Position numbers and translations under genes: made by a program | In this document: positions 60,729 to 62,804 of the stretch, piece after piece | Position numbering within the stretch: the stretch's first letter is position 1 | How the letters are laid out: each line of letters begins with the position of its first letter | From: Solobacterium sp. | GTDB taxonomy: Bacteria; Bacillota_I; Bacilli_A; Erysipelotrichales; Erysipelotrichaceae | DNA: 62,804 bases | Assembly: GCA_017404505.1 (NCBI GenBank) | Contig: JAFRCE010000027.1 | Location: 1-62,804 of the forward strand | Reading direction: 5' to 3' | The notes under the pieces: model-generated | What the model was told of the DNA's origin: nothing | What the model saw: only the letters and a program-made list of their open reading frames with translations | The model's database searches: none

Positions 60729-61427
60729 TTATGATTCGGCAGACTGTTTCAGACCAAATGCCAGCCATCTGCCGTCAATATCCTCGATGACAAATTCCCT
60801 GTTCTGATAATCGGTTACGGCAAGAGGTCTGACAACCTTGACGTCTCTGGATACAAACCTTTTCTCCAGTTCCTCCTGATTGTCAGTATAGAGGTAGGCA
60901 TCGTATCCATAACCATACAGTTCTCTGTTTGTCTGAATCCTGTCTGTATTTGCCTGAAGCAGAATGATTTCCACACTATCACGGTATAAGCAGACATGCG
61001 GCTCATCACAGTCCAGATATCCAACTGCGGTAAAGCCGAGTTTGCCGGCATAATACTCTGCTGTTTTCAGGATGTTCGGAACAGGAAAGATACAACTTAG
61101 TCCTCTGATGCCTGCAGCAGAATCTTTCGGTATGATTCTTCCCGGCAGTTTATTCCATCCTTCCAGAATGACCAGGTGCCCGTCAACATATTTTTGCCGG
61201 AATACTTCGGCACTGTCTCTGTCAGCACAGATCTCCTTTGGATATTCAGTGTTGATCTGGTCATATTCATTCTGTGTGATCTGACTGGATGTAAAATAAT
61301 CGTCATTACGGTTTGCATATCCGTGCCAGGCAAAATACTGCTTTTTTCCGTTAAAGGTTCTAAAGCCGCATCCGAATCTTACCTGATTTGAAATGACACG
61401 TAAATTGAAATCCTTTTCGTTATTCAT
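60729..61427 (-). CDS. Protein with C-terminal VOC (glyoxalase-like) domain
   Basis: The 232-residue protein has an N-terminal region I do not recognise (RFGCGFRTFNGKKQYFAWHG) and a C-terminal vicinal-oxygen-chelate unit (about 105-228) with IRGLSCIFPVPNILKTAEYYAGKLGF, a VCLYRDSVEIILLQ strand and VIEDIDGRWLAFGL. It may bind or transform a small molecule. AAGGTA precedes the ATG. It is in the accessory end region. Confidence 0.75.
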   Translation of the reverse strand: MNNEKDFNLRVISNQVRFGCGFRTFNGKKQYFAWHGYANRNDDYFTSSQITQNEYDQINTEYPKEICADRDSAEVFRQKYVDGHLVILEGWNKLPGRIIPKDSAAGIRGLSCIFPVPNILKTAEYYAGKLGFTAVGYLDCDEPHVCLYRDSVEIILLQANTDRIQTNRELYGYGYDAYLYTDNQEELEKRFVSRDVKVVRPLAVTDYQNREFVIEDIDGRWLAFGLKQSAES

Positions 61428-61516
61428 AGTCTTATACCTTCACAAATCCCGGCTGATCTGGATTTACTTAAGCCGGAATATATTTCTGCTGATCCACAGA
61501 TGATTTCAGTCTTCTG

Positions 61517-61627
61517 TTATATCTCTGGAATATACCAGTATGTGTTGTATTTGTGCATAAATGCCCAGGCACCATGAGGCATTAGCCGCAAGGCATTGAA
61601 TGCATTGTAATAGTCACCGGCAGCTGC
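61517..61627 (-). other. Open stretch in frame after a TGA stop
   Basis: Directly after the TGA of the 84-residue gene, the same frame stays open for 36 codons. It reads DYYNAFNALRLMPHGAWAFM and then HKYNTYWYIPEI before a TAA. The composition (many Tyr, Trp, His) looks like real coding sequence. There is no ATG in a useful place. It may be the decayed end of a longer protein, or a separate fragment; read-through is possible but unsupported. Confidence 0.35.
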
Positions 61628-61882
61628 TCAATATACCACCTTTATTCTTTCCGGATGATTCTCTTCATAAGCCAGCTGAACCGTACTGCCTTCGACAGGC
61701 ACAGGGTATTCCGTTCCGATCCATTTTCTCTTTATATATTCTTTTCCATCCACCACATACCTGACTTTGATGATATACGGAAAAGCCGCGCCGTCCAGCG
61801 CTCCGTTTCGTATTGGTTTTTTGTTGATCTTCAGCCACCACTGTTTTTTGGCCGATAGGATCGTTCCTGTCGTTCTTCGCAT
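61628..61882 (-). CDS. Conserved small hypothetical protein
   Basis: This 84-residue protein begins MRRTTGTILSAKKQWWLKIN and has a central GAAFPYIIKVRYVVDGKEY, with a C-terminal VPVEGSTVQLAYEENHPERI. It is likely a small beta-barrel, related to DUF3592-type cytosolic parts, although it lacks a membrane segment. Its ATG has GGAGG seven bases upstream. The TGA stop is followed by more open frame (see the previous entry). Confidence 0.65.
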   Translation of the reverse strand: MRRTTGTILSAKKQWWLKINKKPIRNGALDGAAFPYIIKVRYVVDGKEYIKRKWIGTEYPVPVEGSTVQLAYEENHPERIKVVY

Positions 61883-61959
61883 TGCTTTGCCTCCGGAAAA
61901 TCAAAGTCGTCATACAGATCCGCCGGGTCTGTTTGTACCAGTAATCTGTCATTTCTCAT
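61831..61959 (-). CDS. Possible small upstream ORF
   Basis: A 42-codon frame (MRNDRLLVQTDPADLYDDFD and more) overlaps the start of the 84-residue gene in another frame. It has an acidic, protein-like composition but no good ribosome site. It may be a short leader gene or a remnant. Confidence 0.25.
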   Translation of the reverse strand: MRNDRLLVQTDPADLYDDFDFPEAKQCEERQERSYRPKNSGG

Positions 61960-62210
61960 CTGTATTATTAATGATGTCTCCGTTCAGGAACCGTTATCAT
62001 TTCTTCTCTGTCCGCATTGTGTACCAGTGAGAAACATAAATCTGTAATCAGCATATCATTCGATATGTGTTTTTTCTCCGGATTTACTCCTGCTGATAAC
62101 ATAATCATCAAAATCTGACAAAGACAGACTTCGTTTTACATTCAGCGGCCGTTCTGCCGGATCCTGCGAGGTGCGTCCTGGATCTTATCTGCATAATGGA
62201 TACAGAAAGG

Positions 62211-62696
62211 TCATGCATGGTGCTTAAGATATTCCTCAAACTCCGGTGTCCTGCTCCAGTATTTAATGCCCCAGTTCTCAAAGTTCCATTCATCCATATA
62301 CTGGTTGCATTCATAGTCCACATAATAGATCAGGTGATCCTGAACAACGAAATTCGTCGGAAAATAGTCGATGTTTAAACCCGCTTTCCTTGCCAGTTCT
62401 GCCATTTCGCGAATCTGAATCAGAAATGGTTCGACCGATGTACCATCACGCACCATTTCAAAAATCGTTGGCCCTTCAATGTATTCCTTGACGATTATCT
62501 CGGAAATATCGTCGACGGAAATCATTGCCGGAATCCTGATTCCTGCCTCTGTTAATCTTCGGTAATCATTTTTCTCTGCTTCGATCTTGTTGCCAAAGGT
62601 GTAGTAATCACAAGGCTCATGATGGATCTGCTTCAAAACCACTTTTTTGCCGCATGAAAGAGCTAGAAAGCTAACTATATAAAAATCAAGTAGTTC
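62211..62696 (-). pseudogene. N-terminally truncated kinase-like protein (APH/Ser-Thr kinase fold)
   Basis: The frame reads KKVVLKQIHHEPCDYYTFGN, later IIVKEYIEGPTIFEMVRDG, and NIDYFPTNFVVQDHLIYYVDYECNQY. This matches the ATP-binding Lys, hinge and HxDxxxxN/DxD-like end of small kinases or aminoglycoside-phosphotransferase-fold proteins. The frame runs only 18 codons above the first GTG before a TAA at 62697-62699, and it contains no ATG start. The glycine-rich N-terminus is missing. The base composition changes to AT-rich at this point, which suggests that an insertion or deletion removed the front of the gene. Confidence 0.55.
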
Positions 62697-62699
62697 TTA

Positions 62700-62804
62700 T
62701 GAAAAAGTTTGAAAATGAACGAATTACCTGATGTGTTAGCTGAAGAAGAAATACTAGTTCTTTGAAATTGTGAATATGGATTGTAACTGACGCACTTAAA
62801 ACAA
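62700..62804 (+). other. AT-rich edge of the window
   Basis: This final stretch is distinctly AT-rich and opens with short frames (for example one starting at 62715 reading MNELPDVLAEEEILVL). None is long enough to name. It may be the beginning of a mobile element or another gene outside the window. Confidence 0.3.

Noticed and set aside
61517..61630. TGA as selenocysteine codon
   Set aside because: No convincing SECIS-like hairpin follows the TGA, and the preceding protein has the length of a complete small domain. Decay or a separate fragment is simpler.
1..62804. CRISPR arrays, tRNA and rRNA genes
   Set aside because: No regularly spaced repeats, no cloverleaf sequence with a TTCRANY-type loop and no rRNA-like sequence were noticed by eye. 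A tool scan could still find a missed one.

Overview
The window is 62.8 kb of mid-GC bacterial chromosome with tightly packed genes, AGGAGG-type ribosome binding sites, lipoprotein signal peptides and many short intrinsic terminators. This fits a Gram-positive anaerobe of the Bacillota. The enzyme set (flavodiiron protein, ferredoxin-type membrane proteins, iron-sulfur enoate reductase, hexuronate catabolism, DMSO-reductase-family enzyme) suggests a gut-type Erysipelotrichia or Clostridia relative, but the species cannot be fixed from sequence alone. No rRNA, tRNA or CRISPR array was seen.

Layout. 0-0.5 kb: a frameshifted IS200/IS605 transposase whose right-end hairpin also serves as a terminator. 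0.5-10.6 kb: CASTOR/POLLUX-type channel, S9 peptidase, XRE regulator, a lipoprotein-type prephenate dehydratase, a transglutaminase-like protein, an EamA transporter, a lipoprotein and a three-DUF operon. 10.8-15 kb: a Gln-rich unknown protein and a LanM lanthipeptide synthetase with a CCG zinc motif but no precursor beside it. 15-26 kb: small enzymes, a TlpA/CXXC/ferredoxin membrane redox operon, PAP2 and metallophosphoesterase proteins, and a flavodiiron-rubredoxin-reductase fusion. 26-42 kb: regulators, transporters, acetyltransferases, a PLP decarboxylase, and a radical SAM plus enoate reductase pair next to a TetR regulator. 42.5-45.9 kb: the glucuronate/mannonate operon uxuA-uxuB-uxaC beside a divergent AraC regulator. 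48-55 kb: a molybdenum island in which a candidate Moco riboswitch and a MobA-NTPase fusion converge on a DmsB-like protein and a three-part FAD reductase-TorD-DmsA fusion. 55-62.8 kb: an accessory, partly decayed region of small proteins, including a CotH remnant and a truncated kinase.

Most interesting points. (1) The LanM has Cys784, Cys825 and Cys826 where most LanC domains have Cys-Cys-His. This is the arrangement of the promiscuous synthetase ProcM, which acts on unlinked precursors. Two small genes about 45 kb away (57024-57254 and 60367-60639) carry textbook double-glycine leaders followed by zinc-finger or zinc-ribbon Cys motifs. They may be its substrates or a separate class of exported GG peptides. 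(2) The 1356-residue protein joins an NAD(P)H/FAD reductase, a TorD-like maturation chaperone and a molybdenum catalytic subunit in one chain. (3) A PheA-type prephenate dehydratase carries a lipoprotein signal and so may act outside the cytoplasm.
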